Assembly (NCBI GenBank): GCA_037074705.1
Contig: CM073590.1
Coordinates: 38,401,895 to 38,465,894 of the forward strand
Source: Zhengitettix transpicula
Taxonomy: Eukaryota; Arthropoda; Insecta; Orthoptera; Tetrigidae
DNA length: 64,000 nt
Direction: 5' to 3'
Shown one piece after another: positions 12,136 to 24,916 of this stretch (positions within the stretch are counted from its first letter, which is position 1; the number at the start of each line of letters is the position of its first letter). The notes below the pieces were generated by a model that was not told the origin of the DNA, ran no database searches, and saw only the letters and a list, made by a program, of their open reading frames with translations. The translations under genes and the position numbers were made by a program.

Positions 12136-13695
12136 CCTCTATCAGACTTTTAGTTACTCAAGTCAAACATAAAACTGATAATTTCAATATTATTTGTGTT
12201 TATGATTAATTAAATAGATGTGTAAATTACTTTCTCCAAATTTTAATTTGGAATTACCAATTAGGTACTTGAAATGTATCAGACTACTTATTACTAAATT
12301 TATTACTCCTTGATGAAATGTGATTTGTAATAAATATGTTTATTGAAAGAAAATATAACACGTACGTAATATAATGACTTAATTTCGACGTAAGTTATAT
12401 AGATGTAAGCAACAGGCATAATGAGTTTTTCTATACGAAAAATAGAATAAAATAACTTTTGTATGTAATTTATATGTTGTTGGACTCAGTCAAAATATTT
12501 ATGTCATATTTAATTCACATTTTATTAATTATATACAATTGAAGTGGTCTCTGAACATAGGAAAGAAACGTTTTGTGTATTGTAATTAATGTAAATTTTA
12601 TTTAATAAATTCATGATTATATTTATACAAGTCAGATTAATTTTCCCATGTTATTTATATAATTTTGTATGTTTAGACTGAAGCATGTAAAACTATTTCG
12701 AACAGAAGAATTTAAAAATTTCAGAGAAATGTTAAATTAAAGACTAATAATAGTCTGAATTTTTATTTAAATTAATTTATTATTTATAATATTCGAAACC
12801 ATACTATAAAATTGGAAACTACGATTCAATAAAAAATTAAATGAAGCAAAGTACACAAATCATATCAACTTTTGATACGTGGTTAATAAAGATGACCCAA
12901 ATGACTTATAAGTATAAGAATATAATACAAAAAAGTATCATTTTGAATGGGACCCAAACGAATTCCCTGTTTTCGGTAAAACCCAAATATGATTAATCGT
13001 GTTTAATTCGCAACATCCGAGTTAATCAAATTTTTATGTTTAGATATACTGAAGTTGAATATTATATAATTAAAATTTGCAATATTCCGATATTATTCCT
13101 GAATACCTCGTTCCGTTTGTTTTCCTTCTTGATTTTTTTTCTTCTCTCTACCCTCCTAAGCACCTACCCACCCCCACCATCAACCTCCTTTCTTGCTAAT
13201 TCAGGCTCCGACGTTTCATCTGTTCTTACTTTCACCGAGGGAGTGCCCTTCTTTGTCATCAAATTCCAAACTCTTCAATTTTTCCTCCGAGATCTATGCA
13301 GAATTTAGATTAGCCTCTCCCGGACATCTGCGTCACTCGATCAAACACTGAATCTGCCTCTCGGAATGTTTCAAGCTCTTTCGCTAGAGGGCGAACCTCT
13401 GCGTAAAATTTTGTAGAAAATTCAAATCTAATTCATTTCAAGTGTTTAAGGTAAGACCTGAAACAAACTCTATATTTTAATAAAATGGCTATACACAATG
13501 CATAATGATGTTTCATACGGTTAATTTGTAATTCGTAGTATTTGATTCTCATCCTCAGAATAATTCGCGTTTTAAGCTGTTTATAAAGTCGACTAGATTA
13601 ATATATACGTTGCGGATATATACCAATTATATTATTAAAAGAAACCGATTAGTTCTTTCTCAAAGTTGAAGTGATATTCGTGTGATTTTCAAGAA

Positions 13696-13698
<3 letters not shown>
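12136..13698. other. AT-rich unassigned DNA
   Basis: A 90-codon open frame (13036-13308) encodes a hydrophobic, Phe/Leu-rich and Pro-rich stretch with no recognisable domain. I treat it as a chance frame in a pyrimidine-rich segment. Confidence 0.45.

Positions 13699-13743
<45 letters not shown>
13699..13743. repeat. (TA)n microsatellite
   Basis: A long alternating AT tract with one small interruption near its right end. Confidence 0.97.
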
Positions 13744-13977
13744 GAAAATGTTTGGATCGAGCTTCGTTTGTTGAAGTATAAGCAACGGAAACACTGACAA
13801 ATCAAAATGAGTTTTATATGGGAGTTATTATTGTGTGTATAGAGGGCGACATTTGAGAACGCAATCATCGCTACGTAACGTAATTTGAGACGAAATTTCT
13901 CTCTCGGACTGTGTGCTTAAATACGACGTAACAACCAATGACGTATTTACGCAGAGCATATAAACTCGTGAATATAT

Positions 13978-15226
13978 TGTAATAATTAAAAGGTGGTCTT
14001 AAGTAAAATAATTAATTAACAAAATTATTAGGGTTTAAAAATTTATTCTTTAAAGGTACAAATTGTAATCCCTACATTATACCCCAAATTTCATCAAATT
14101 AACAAACAACTATTTTATTTCAATTTTGCAATTCGTGGCGTTCTAGGAAAAATACAACTTTATATTTTACAATCAAATACGTCGAAATTCTCTTTATCTC
14201 AGGGTCATTACTGGGTTTGATAGTAAGAACAATCCAATTGAATAAACTAACATTAACAATTCAAACTCGTATAATAACTTAATATAACTTATGAAAGTAA
14301 ACGAAATGAAAGAAACTAAATGAAAAGAAAAACGAACCAAATCTGACTTCTACCTTTAATCCTCGTTTAATGATTGTAAATAATTGTTTTGTACTCACGA
14401 ATGTCTTTCTGGTACCAGATCTGATTCTTGGAGCTTGAGGACAACACTCACTAAAAAGGCCATTATTCACTGATTCTTGGACCGCGCTATTGATACTTTC
14501 AGATCAGCATCAGGATATTCTCTCGCAGGTAGAACCTTGCAGGAGAGACACGAAGGGGCTGCCTTTGGGGATGTCTTTTCCTCTCCGTTTTTGAACTAAG
14601 GTTCCCACAAGCCGAGGCACCTCGGCCTGTTTTGAGAGGTGTATGTTCCGGGGTCACAGACCTTGGGCATACGGTAAGAGTTGTCCGTTATTCCCATTGG
14701 AATAGTCGGCCAGCTGCCTCCTAAACTGGTCGAGGCACAGAGAAGGGAATGCTGCGACCCCACAGCAAACTCTTCTCCCGCTATCGGAAGGGCGTGGAAC
14801 AAGTACCCAATGCCCGACCTACCTGATGCAGGTTTTTCTAAGGTTTGTTCTGCATTTGTTTAAGCGAATGCTGGGTAGGATCCTTAAAATATAGCCCGGG
14901 GGCCCTAGTTAACCCTTGGCTACCTTCCTCTACCCTTTCACATCCCCCTTTTCAAATCCCTTTCTGATGCTATAAGAGAAGAGTTGCCACTATGTGGATT
15001 ACCCTATACATAGTCGGTCTACACCCAAAAAAAATTTCACATTCTACTTTTTCAGTTTCCGGGTGGACTGATCTGTTTCGCTTCTCGCCGCAGATTAACT
15101 TCCTCCTCGCGCGCATTTCCGGACAACATTATCCGACAAAGAGCTGTGATTGTTACTTTCAAAACTCGTGTCGCTAATAATCCAATTATATTAAAACAAT
15201 TAATGGCCTCTTCAACTGGTATTACA
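13978..15226 (-). mobile_element. Solo-LTR-like element carrying a nested family A copy
   Basis: The element starts TGTAATAATTAAAAGG and ends TATTACA, with ATAT on both sides (13974-13977 and 15227-15230), which fits a 4-bp target-site duplication. On the minus strand it carries the polyadenylation-type block (seen here as 'TCTCAGGGTCATTACTGGGT') and the 'GGCCATTATTCACTG' block. The first ~500 bp match the LTR at 26.1 kb closely, but this copy begins at the position where that one has already passed an extra 64-bp module. Family A copy 2 (14517-15034) interrupts it, so the LTR is the older insertion. No coding region remains. Confidence 0.75.
14517..15034 (+). repeat. Family A interspersed repeat, copy 2 (nested in an LTR)
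   Basis: This nearly complete copy runs from 'TCTCGCAGGTAGAACC' through 'TTTGAACTAAGGTTCCCACA' and the core to 'GTGGATTACCC' and a terminal run of A. It carries the plus-strand open frame 14681-14863 and an antisense one (14596-14802). Both frames recur in copies 3 and 6. Confidence 0.88.
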
Positions 15227-17978
15227 ATATATACAACATTTTATTTCCAGAAAATGATAGATCACGCACTAGCGATTCACGCTAATTCCGCACCTCTTTA
15301 CCTTTATTATGTCTTGTATAATACGCTTGGTTGTTGATTTCTGGTTTCATTTTTGTGTTACGAACCTGTTTCTAGCTTCCTTTATTTTATATTTGATATT
15401 GTCCCAAATGTATTTTATATTTTGCCGACGAACCATGAAGTTTGATAATTGTTTACGCAGAAAAAGTTGTATTTGAGTGGCGTTGGTTTTATAATATTGA
15501 AAAAGATTTCTTATTTCCCTACTTGAGGATGATTCCCCTGAAGATTTTATTTCTAAAAGTTCCATATTGTGGTCACTCAAACTACAGGATTATTTCTGCT
15601 ACGTTTAAGTGAATACGAGAAAAAGAGAAGCTCTTATTTTGAAGGACTCAAGAGATTAATTAATCCTTGAGAGAAAATAGATATCGATAAAAATGGTGAA
15701 GTCCAAACTACTCAGCAAATTACAATAATATAGTAATAATGTTAAAACATTTTACTATTATTAAGAGACATGTGCAACAATACACTGTTTCGGTCTCATT
15801 TCATGGTCACGAATAAGTTGCATTTCGCTTGCAACAAACAAGACAAAGAAAATTCCCTAAATTTTTTGTACATGATTTATAAAACAATTGTATGTAAAAT
15901 TAAATTAATAAAATTCTCTGTAATTATTCTTAATAAACTTTATTTACTTATGTAAGTGGTTTCTAAATTGTATATTAAAACTGAAGAGGTCCTAAACTAG
16001 GACGAAATGTCGGTATATTTAATTGTTTTCGTTAATAAACAATTGTATGACTCAAGGCCGTTGGTTTATTCTTCTTATATATTTGAAGTTGTTATATTTA
16101 ATTATAATTTTCAAGTATTTATTATTTTTGATTCATTTGCTACCAAGTTATAAGTATATAGTAGATACGTAACTAACATACAACAAAGTTGCTTTTGATT
16201 ACAGAAAAAAGCGATGAAAGGCAGAAGGAAATAGAAATAGGAGATAGTTATGAAGGTAAAATAAAGAAAACACAATATTGATTGTATTATCAGCCATTTA
16301 AATTATAAACTGTGAAAAACATAAACAAATAAGAATATTTTGGCAAATTATGCATTAATTAATCAATGACAAATAAATGAAATGCTAAATTATATTTTGT
16401 CGTTGATAAGTTGTAGAAATGTCTGAGAGAGCAGTTTCATCCGAAGTGATAAATAATGTAATATAATGTAGTGAGTTTCTTAAGCCAACACGTTTCCTTT
16501 TCCATCAGTCTGTGCGACCATTCCTCGGCAGCAATATTGCCAGCGCTGTCTTGGCTTGCTGCAGTAAACAATTCTCGACGCTCGCAGCAGAGATAAAACA
16601 AATACAGCCAGCGATTATTGTTTGTTCTGCTCTATCCTGCAGCCGAGCTCCGTGTTTCACTTTTGCCTCCTTCACTCTCAGTGCACTTCGTAAACACTTA
16701 TTTACTTGGAATGGCGTATATGTCGTTGGCTCTTGTTTCTCTCGAGATTCAAAGTAGCGAAATTAAGAAACATGTGTATAACACCTCAATGCATTTACGC
16801 TAAACGTTGAAGTAATTGACATTACAATTTAGAGAATTATAAAATGCACAACCTGTAATTTGAAACAAATTTCGTGATCTGCCTAATTACATTTACAACT
16901 AAGAATGAAATAAATAATTAAACTCCTGGAACAAATTAATGATTTATCAATTACGTTAATGAATCGTTAATAATGGAAATATAACTAATTTTTGGAATTT
17001 TATCAGGGTAGTTTATTTCAGATTTGATGTGTTCCTTGTTTTAGTATTTAATTACTTTGAAGACACATCGAGAAAGAAAAATTTCAATAAATATTTTATT
17101 ACAACTAAATTGGTGACCTAGCCATGCCTACCCATATTTAATGACCGATTAACTACATGACACAGCACGAATGATATTCCTAAATAAGGTTTCCAGAGAC
17201 CATGCACTTATCCGCAGCCAGAAATTCCAATCTGTTGTAACTATTCTTAACACAAGTCGTGACTAAAAAAAACTGTAATTGCATATAGCCCATGTCGTGC
17301 CTCAAGAAGTACTAATATGCGTATTAATTGAAATCTTTTTAGCTGATTTTTGAGGTTTTGTTCAGTTCCAACGGATCGACAACAAAAAAGTGTTATATAC
17401 AGATAAAATAATCGTACTTAGAAAAATTTGTTCGTGTTTCGTCTACAAAAATAACCAATAATTTGATATTATATGATATCATTAAGTTTTTATAACCGAC
17501 ATTAAGAATTAATAATATGAAAAAGTCAAGGAGCGAGTTAAGAAAGGAATAATCAATTCAAAAAATGACTTGCTCATGTTCTGATAATACAAAGTTTCTT
17601 CAAAATTTCGTGCACCACATCAGTTGTACAAAAATAATTGTATGTTTATATAGTACGCAAGAAACATGGTATTATAAATATATGTACGAGCAATTTTGTG
17701 TACATATTATTCCTTTTAAAATGTATGATCGGTCATTTCCATATTATGAATTATTTGATGTGTCTCAGAGATTTCTATACGAGTACATATTAGTCCATAT
17801 ACATTGTCTTCCTAGTTTTACAATTATTTAGACTATTTAGACAGATTTCCTTGTCCATTACAGATTTTGAAATGCATTACCTTTACTTGAAGTTCTACTA
17901 CTACCTATGCTTCCTACTTTAAGTTGTTAATTAATTAAGAAGAAAGATACCTAAATAAAGACTAAAAAAGTGACGATA
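15227..17978. other. AT-rich unassigned DNA
   Basis: I see no gene. A hammerhead-like core string lies at 15983-16009 (see findings). A GC-richer patch at about 16500-16760 has overlapping open frames without recognisable similarity. Confidence 0.45.
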
Positions 17979-18200
17979 TAAATACCACACAATGATTCTG
18001 AAAGCTTTGTTCCTTTTTTGAGGAGCTAAGAAAACTTAAATATCACAAAAGCCTAGAACAACACAACTGCACAATTCAGTTTATAAAATCTTTTGAGTTT
18101 TGTCATCTGAATTGTGCAGTTATGCCGCTCTTGCGTTTTTTAGTTTTCTTAACACCTGAAGAAAGAAATAAGGTTTCCAGAAACGTTATGTGGTATTTGT
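17979..18200. mobile_element. Foldback MITE-like palindrome
   Basis: The segment folds on itself over about 100 bp per arm. The outer arms pair 'AAATACCACAC' with 'GTGGTATTTG', the middle arms pair 'TAAGAAAACT' with 'AGTTTTCTTA', and the innermost 15 bp are a perfect stem (AACTGCACAATTCAG with CTGAATTGTGCAGTT) around a 27-nt loop. The outer arms are roughly three-quarters complementary by eye. There is no coding capacity. A related half-copy occurs at about 53.95-54.05 kb, so this is a repeat family. Confidence 0.7.
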
Positions 18201-20668
18201 ATAATAACTTATTTTGCCTGTATTTGCCTATCTTCCTCATTATTATTTTTAAAAACAGAGGTAAATTTTTCATTTTAATTTTGTTATAACGAGCTGAATA
18301 TACTGTTGACCAGTAGACATATTATCAAACAATTAAGGTTATACGTAGAACAGGTATAAAATACACCCGGTAATTTGTGTTAGTACGTATTTTTAGTATT
18401 TGGATGTCCTGTCACTTCTAAACTAATGATTGAATGCGTGGTGGTAAGGAGGAGGAATGTTTCGAATATATATAGTGTAATGCCAATTAATTAGGCCATT
18501 AATTGGTTCTAATAAAATGTAATTGTAGCTGCAGAAGTTTCCAAAGCGACAATGGAGCCAGGCTCTGTTACTTTGTCGGAAAGTCAAAAATGGCGTATTC
18601 GCGCTAAAAGTCGAGACTACGATAGTTCAGTTGGTAACGGGACATTTTGGAGGACGGAAAAAATGATACTAGAGCAGATACTAACCGTTGTTTAATGTAT
18701 CATTAAACAAAGTTGTGAATTTAAGACAAAGTAAAAACATTCACGGAAGTATTATCCCGTAAATAACGCTTAGTTAGCAGTTTTTACGTTTATCAGCAGC
18801 CAGGAAAGGAGTGCAGTTTTTACATCTGTATCCAGCCAGGAATAGTAAATTTGTAGTTTAAGTCCCAAGCGGTAAAAATACTAGCAAATCTATGAATCAT
18901 AGGATTCATACAAGGCAAGCGGTCACCAGATAGCTGACAAAAAGGAGAATCATCCGAGTTCCTGGGAGCCTATCAATGTTGACTTAAAGAGTGTAAAATC
19001 TGTGAGCCGATATTAGAATCAGTGTAAAAATTTTGCAATAGTGTACTCCCGAAAACAAAAAGGAATGCTGGAACCAGCTGGACAGATGTAAGTAACAAAA
19101 TAAACAAAAATAATAATTTATGTAAATGTAATTAAAGGATAGAAGTCAGATTTAGTTCTATTTTAATTGTCAGAGTTAATTTCTTTTCTTTTAATTTCAA
19201 AATGAAAAATATGGTTAAAAAATTATGAGAATGTACTCAAAAATTCCCATTGAAAACTTTGCAAAACTTTTGGACTTGTATGGTCAACATTTTTCTATGC
19301 TGATCCTTTGACACGTTGTTAACACGATAACGTTTGTTTCAGAAATTTTGTTATGAGTTTATGACTGTTCTTACAATTCGACTCATAAGGGCAATAATAA
19401 CCAAAGAAACAGATGGAAACGTTATCATTGTACATACCGTCACGTTATTTTTAGTTTAACGATCCTTCGCCACTCGTTTCTTTGTAGTGGACTGCGCAAG
19501 GAGAGAATTGGTTTTCCATGTTATTGTATTTAGCTACCGTACAGTTCATTTGCGACCACTGGTAGAGTGAACCCGCTTCTTCCAGAATCTATTGTGCATT
19601 CTCTTCGTGAAAAACTTGCCTCTATAGTGATTTCAACTTTTATTGAGCAGCTAGTGTATATTTGTTTATAGTTGCTATCAGCCATTTATTCTGAATCGGC
19701 TGCATTTGGTAAGTCGCCACTAAGGGGTGAACGGACATGGCGCCTAGGCAACGTGTCTTTATAATTTCTTCTTCTGCGCCTCCACGTGCTTGAATTTAGG
19801 GCCACGTTTTTCACTCCCAAAGCTTCCTTCTTGTCCGAAGAATTATTTTTCACAAACACTTTTCTTTACTGTTAAACTTAACTATCCGTTGATGTCAGTG
19901 GCGGCTCGCGAGTTTTTTAAGTTATGTTCTACGCGCCAAGCAACCATTCTTACGAGGATAACTATGTTAAATATTAATACTACATGAGTGATAGTGTTAC
20001 CAATACTCTGACCCTACACACAATATGCTACATTTCTAATTATATTTACATAATTTGAAATAGTTTCTAATTTAGAATAACCCGAAAGTATTTTTCCTCG
20101 GTAAATATGTTAAATAAAGTTAATTTTCCGAACAAGCCACTGAGCAGGGTCGTGCGGTAGATTTTCGTATTATGATGCTTCTTAAATGTTGTTTTCTTTA
20201 AAATAACCTTTTTGTGATTTTTTATTTTACCATATACCATGTACGAATATTATTTTTGTTTTGAAAAACAATAGTTCAAATTTAAATCTATTTCGTTGGT
20301 TGTTTCCTGATACGTTCACCTGTCTCTCATAGCACGGTGGGCTGTGTTTCCTTGTGCTATTAGAATCGCAGCACACAAAGCAAGCAGTTTGTTGAGATTA
20401 CGGGGGCGCAGGGGGTGAAAAGGTATATAGCGCATATGCAGTTGTAAATAAAGCGCCAGATCCTGTGCTACCGCTGGAATAGCACTCAGTTGGACAGCTG
20501 GCTGATTTAAGAGCGATGCGCCGCAAGGCGGAACGTTTAAATTATTTGATTTTGAAGTATGTGTAGGTACTGTACTCACACTAGTTCAATTATGTAGATA
20601 ACATGCAGTTGTTACAATAATTATGTGTAATAATAGAGTATGATGTACATAATAGTACAAGAAGGAAG
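18201..20668. other. Unassigned DNA with a GC-richer block
   Basis: This is mostly AT-rich. 'CAGTGGCGGCTCGCGAG' at about 19,896 resembles the terminus of some hAT-type DNA transposons, but I could not find a matching opposite end. The block at 20,310-20,560 is GC-richer with an 87-codon minus-strand open frame that resembles nothing I know. Confidence 0.35.
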
Positions 20669-21199
20669 CCTGCGAGAGGATTTCTCGCAGGTGAACCTTC
20701 CCAGAGAGCTCTGGCGGGGGCTACCTTTGGGGATGCTCTCACATCTCTCTGGTTTTTTTGAACTAAGGTTCCCACATGCCGAGGCACCTCGGTCTGTTTT
20801 GAGAGGTGTATGTTCCGGGGTCGCAGACCTTGGGCATACGGCAAGAGTTGTCCGCTATTCCTATTGGAATAGTCGGCCAGCTGCCTCCTAAACAGGCCAA
20901 GGCATGGCGAGGGGTAAGCTGCGTCCCCACAGCAAACTCCTCTCCCGCTATCGGAAGGGCGTGGGACAAGTACCCAATGCCCGATCTACCCGATGCAGGT
21001 TTTTCTAAGGTTTTCCCTGCATTCCTTTAGGCGAATGCCGGGTAGGATCCTTAAAATATAGCCCGGGGGCCCTAGTTAACCCTTGGCTACCTTCCTCTAC
21101 CCATCCGCACCCCCCCTTTCAAATCCCTTCCTATGCTATTAAAGGGGAGTTGCCCTAAGTGGATTACCCTCATGTAGCCTATTGCCCTAAAAAAAAAAT
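20669..21199 (+). repeat. Family A interspersed repeat, copy 3 (most complete)
   Basis: The copy begins with the perfect hairpin CTGCGAGA...TCTCGCAG, continues through 'TTTGAACTAAGGTTCCCACA', a near-palindrome 'CTATTCCTATTGGAATAG', the core 'CTATCGGAAGGGCGTGGGAC' and 'GTAGGATCCTTAAAATATAG', and ends 'CTCATGTAGCCTATTGCCC' plus a run of about ten A. A defined 3' end with an A-run suggests retroposition. I see no tRNA-like A/B boxes and cannot classify it as SINE or LINE 3' end. Open frames occur on both strands (20806-21030 plus; 20763-20969 minus). Confidence 0.9.
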
Positions 21200-22588
21200 A
21201 ATAGTACAATGTTTTATAATTAAAGAATCATAAATAAGAAATTTCACTCACAATAATATACAATGTACTTTAGGTTTTTATACAGGAATCTCGTAAATTA
21301 AAAACCAATACAACAGTCAAAGTCAGTTAGCGTGGAGGGCACGCAATGCGACACCAACGAACGGTTCTGAAATTGTTGGCGCAAGTAAAGGGTACGATTA
21401 CGGCCACGGATTCGTATTCAAAACAGGACATATTCAGTCTCCCCTACAAGTACTAAAAGTTTGTAAGGGCTATTTTATGGCATTCTGTATAACGTCGCAA
21501 ACATTTGAAGAGAAAGATGACGAACGTGTCGACCACGAATGATAAATCTCAACACGGCTTCAGAGACCAAGTAAGTCTCTCTAACAAAAATATGGGCCTC
21601 CTCAGTTTTATCCAAACTCACATCCGAATTATCATATCATAAGTAACTAAATACTTTCATACAATTTTATACAAATTCAGAGGCCAATGACTGCGATATG
21701 AGTGAAGAATACGTACAAACTTCTTGGATTCTTAATACCAATTTATATGAAATCAGATGGGCTATAAATATGAAAAATAATGGATGTTAGCTCTAGGTTC
21801 AGATTATACTTTTTAATTTCGTCCGAAATTTTAAACATAAGGTGCAGAAGTTTTCAAAACAACATTTTGATTATTTTTCCATGAATGTTCTCTTAGTTTA
21901 AATCGGAATGATGAATGTTATGTAAATTCAGAGTACTACAAAATAAATTTATTTATAAATTACACAAACCGTTAATACGAAACTATTGGCTGATTTTATG
22001 TCATTATATTGGATAACTGGCATCACAGAAGCATTTTAATGCATCGAGAACGTTTTAAAGCTCAATATATATCACAGTTGCTTTTTGGAAAGTATAAACG
22101 AGGCAGACGATAATCGAAACTAGCATCAACTCCTAAGAATTTCATTACATTATAACTAATACATCAAAATAACATTCATAATTGAAACCATTACGTTTGC
22201 AGGGTTATGAAAGGAGTACGAAATGTAAAGGAAAGGTAATAAACATGATTTGTTGCAGAGCACAAGAGCTACAAAGCTATCAAAAACTTCCATTATTTGT
22301 GCTGTTCTTTTTCCTTTGCCAGAGAAAACGTTGGTACAAAGCGCTGCGTTCTGCGATAAAGTGTCGTAAAGAATTTATGTCACACACAAGTGTGAGCTAC
22401 TAATGAAACTCCTAATGTTTTTTCCATAACGTGGCTGCAAAACCCTCACAAGTAGGACAATGGTGAAAATATGGTTGTAATTCATTATATTAAAGTATTC
22501 TGTATATTACATAATTTTATTAGTTTATTCAGTTACGTTATTGAGTCATGCGTATTAAAGTAATATATTATATGCAGTCACCACTTCA

Positions 22589-22589
<1 letters not shown>
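21200..22589. other. AT-rich unassigned DNA
   Basis: Nothing recognisable was found. The 73-codon frame at 22182-22403 has no domain similarity. Confidence 0.5.

Positions 22590-22653
<64 letters not shown>
22590..22653. repeat. (TC)n-(TA)n compound microsatellite
   Basis: A (TC)n run changes to (TA)n at about 22,625. The TA part directly abuts the LTR-like element starting at 22,654. Confidence 0.97.
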
Positions 22654-22656
<3 letters not shown>

Positions 22657-23716
22657 GGTAAACAAATTAAAGATATTAACAAAGCCTCCACGTGTTGGTG
22701 TCAATAAACGTGATATATAATTAATGTAAAAAATTATGATTTATTAAATGAAATAATTGAAACAATTAAATTTTAAATACAAAATGTTTAATACCAATAT
22801 ATATATTGAGTTGGATTTTGTACAAAACTTTTACATAGATGCCTCAGCTTAATGGAAATTCTGAAAACTTTCAGGGCCGCTTATCGGGCCTATAACAGTT
22901 TTACTCATCCGAAATTATAATCAAATTAAAGAAAAACAAAATGTTACAAAATAATGAATTAAATTTACATGACAAATATTATCAGAAAAAATCTTAAAAA
23001 AATTGATGAAATCTTAAGAAACTTTAACAAAACTGAAGGTATGCAATTTTTATACTAGGTTTACAATGAACATGTCGTGCATACCAAATCATCAGAGCAG
23101 CTATCATAAAGCACTACGTATTCACTTCACCAATAAAAATATTTTAATTAACAGGTTATGGTATTTCGCTGTTCACAACCTATGGCAGCACAACAAACCA
23201 AATTTCCACTTTTCAATACTGGTTCAATCAGATCCAGTACTACGTTCTTTACAATTTAGGCGAAACTCGTTCCATTTCTCTCTCCAATTATTTTAATAGC
23301 TGTCTTTGCTTTCGTCGACTTTTAATTTTACAACCTCCAATAAATCCTTTACATCTGAAACACATACCGGACCAAAATTCGCCCACCTCACCATCGGCGA
23401 TTTCTCTGCTCGAACGCAGACTTCCCTTTACTGTCTAAATTCATATGGCAGACTTTTCTGTTCCAGTTCCTATTGCAGACTGCACTTTACTGTTTCAGTT
23501 CTTATCGCCGACTGAACACGACCACTACTGGCGTTTTTCTATTGCAGACTGATCTGTTCTCACGTCAAATCTAACCACCTCAAAAATTGCAGACAATATT
23601 ACGTCTGAAAACTCCTCAATATTACGAAACGCTGACTGTTGCCAACAGTACCTGGGCCATAATATTACGCTGATAATACAACTATTAAATAAATTATAAA
23701 AAATCCTTTCATTACA
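22654..23716 (-). mobile_element. Solo-LTR-like element, minus strand, one extra PBS-like module
   Basis: The element starts TGTGGTAAAC after (TA)n and ends TTCATTACA before a (CA)n tract. About 30 bp in, 'CCTCCACGTGTTGGTGTCA' (22685-22703) is a decayed complement of the TGGCGCCTCAACGTGGGG motif seen at 2514. It is followed by a secondary start-like TGATAT at 22,711, so one module of about 57 bp is present. The right part (U3 on the minus strand) has degenerate repeats of a 'GCAGACT' type motif. No coding sequence is present. Confidence 0.65.
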
Positions 23717-23807
23717 CACACACACACACAAATATATATATATATATATAATCCTTTTATAACAAATATATATATAATCCCTTATAATCCTTTTATAATA
23801 AATATAT
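23717..23807. repeat. (CA)n-(TA)n microsatellite with AATCCTTTTATAA repeats
   Basis: The (CA)n and (TA)n runs are followed by two or three repeats of an 'AATCCTTTTATAA' type unit derived from the end of the neighbouring LTR ('AAATCCTTTCATTACA'). Confidence 0.85.
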
Positions 23808-24916
23808 TGTAATAACCAGTAAAGAAAGACATGAATTTTGTTCTTATTTTTATCATATTTGTTTACCAACTCATACTGGGGATCCTTGAGTGGTTTGTAC
23901 ATATAAAAGATAATGATAAAATGATGGATAAGTGGCTCTTAGAGAAGGGGAGGACTATAATTGGGCATTTTGCGGCTCTTAGGGCTAGATGGTTGTGACC
24001 GACATCTTGACGACGGAACCCTGAAAGGCATGATAATAGATGTTTGGTGGACGATGCAATTATATTAAAAGGAGATGTTTATTTTAATTGATTGAGTGAC
24101 TCTTGGAGCGGGAGAAAGTCAACAGCTGGTGTTGTTTGGCGAACATGGAAATTGCAAACAACTCTGAAAACAAGGGAATATTCTGGAGCCGGGATATAAA
24201 TACGAGACCAGATAAAAGAATCAGTTAGTCAGGGAGGAGTATTATGAGGAGTTAGTCAGGAGCAGGAGACCGCTGGGAGAGAGCGTTGGTGCAGGTCCGC
24301 AGGGCGGTCGCAGGGCCAAGCTAAAGTGGTCGAAACAATGTTATGAACAGTTGGGAGTGTGCATTCAGGAGAGATCATCGGATGGTAGGCCAAACTAGGT
24401 GGCCGAGAGTAATCAGTCATCAGAAGTCGGTAGGAGTTCGTCGTGGAAATCTGTCTGCCAGCAGAGTTGGTTGAAATCGTCGTGAGCGTAACGTCATCAA
24501 GGAGAGGTTGCTGTGAAAGCAGAGTGTGAGCGCAACCTGGTGCTCTTTATGGTTATATAAAGAGAGTGTGTGCTGGTATGCGAGAGATACAAATTGCATG
24601 GACCAGAGAGATTGTAAGTTTATTTTATTCTGTATTCATAGTTGTAAATTGTTAAATAAGGGTAACGAGTCAGATTTCGTTTCATTTCGTTTTTCGTTTA
24701 CTTTAACTGCTTTGTTTAATTGTAAATTTTGCGTTCTTTTTCCTTATCAACCCAGTAAAGACCCTGGGGTACAGAGTCTGATCTATTAAAATGTATTCTA
24801 GATTAATAAAATGGTTTTGATTTCATAAAATTTCATTAGATTTGTGTAATTGTAAATTGTGTCTTAATAAATAATAATTGTTTGTTTAAATTGGTAGTTT
24901 TATTTGAAGTATTACA
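23808..24916 (+). mobile_element. Solo-LTR-like element, plus strand
   Basis: The boundaries are clean: TGTAATA at the left and TATTACA at the right form a perfect 7-bp terminal inverted repeat, with ATAT on each side. The U3-like part is purine-rich and contains a TATA-type 'GGGATATAAATACG' near 24,195. 'CCCAGTAAAGACCCTGGGG' near 24,755 matches the polyadenylation block of the other LTRs. No extra PBS module occurs at this right end. There is no gag-pol, so it is a solo LTR or a non-autonomous derivative. Confidence 0.8.

Noticed and set aside
13036..13308. 90-codon hydrophobic frame as a membrane protein
   Set aside because: It lies in a pyrimidine-rich stretch that naturally translates to Phe, Leu, Ser and Pro. 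No start context, splice context or similarity supports it.
19896..20600. hAT transposon suggested by CAGTGGCGGCTCGCGAG
   Set aside because: No matching inverted terminus or 8-bp duplication could be found, and no transposase frame is present.
23525..23902. 125-codon minus frame with Tyr/Ile- and Cys/Val-rich runs
   Set aside because: It translates the (CA)n-(TA)n tract and the end of an LTR. It is not a gene.
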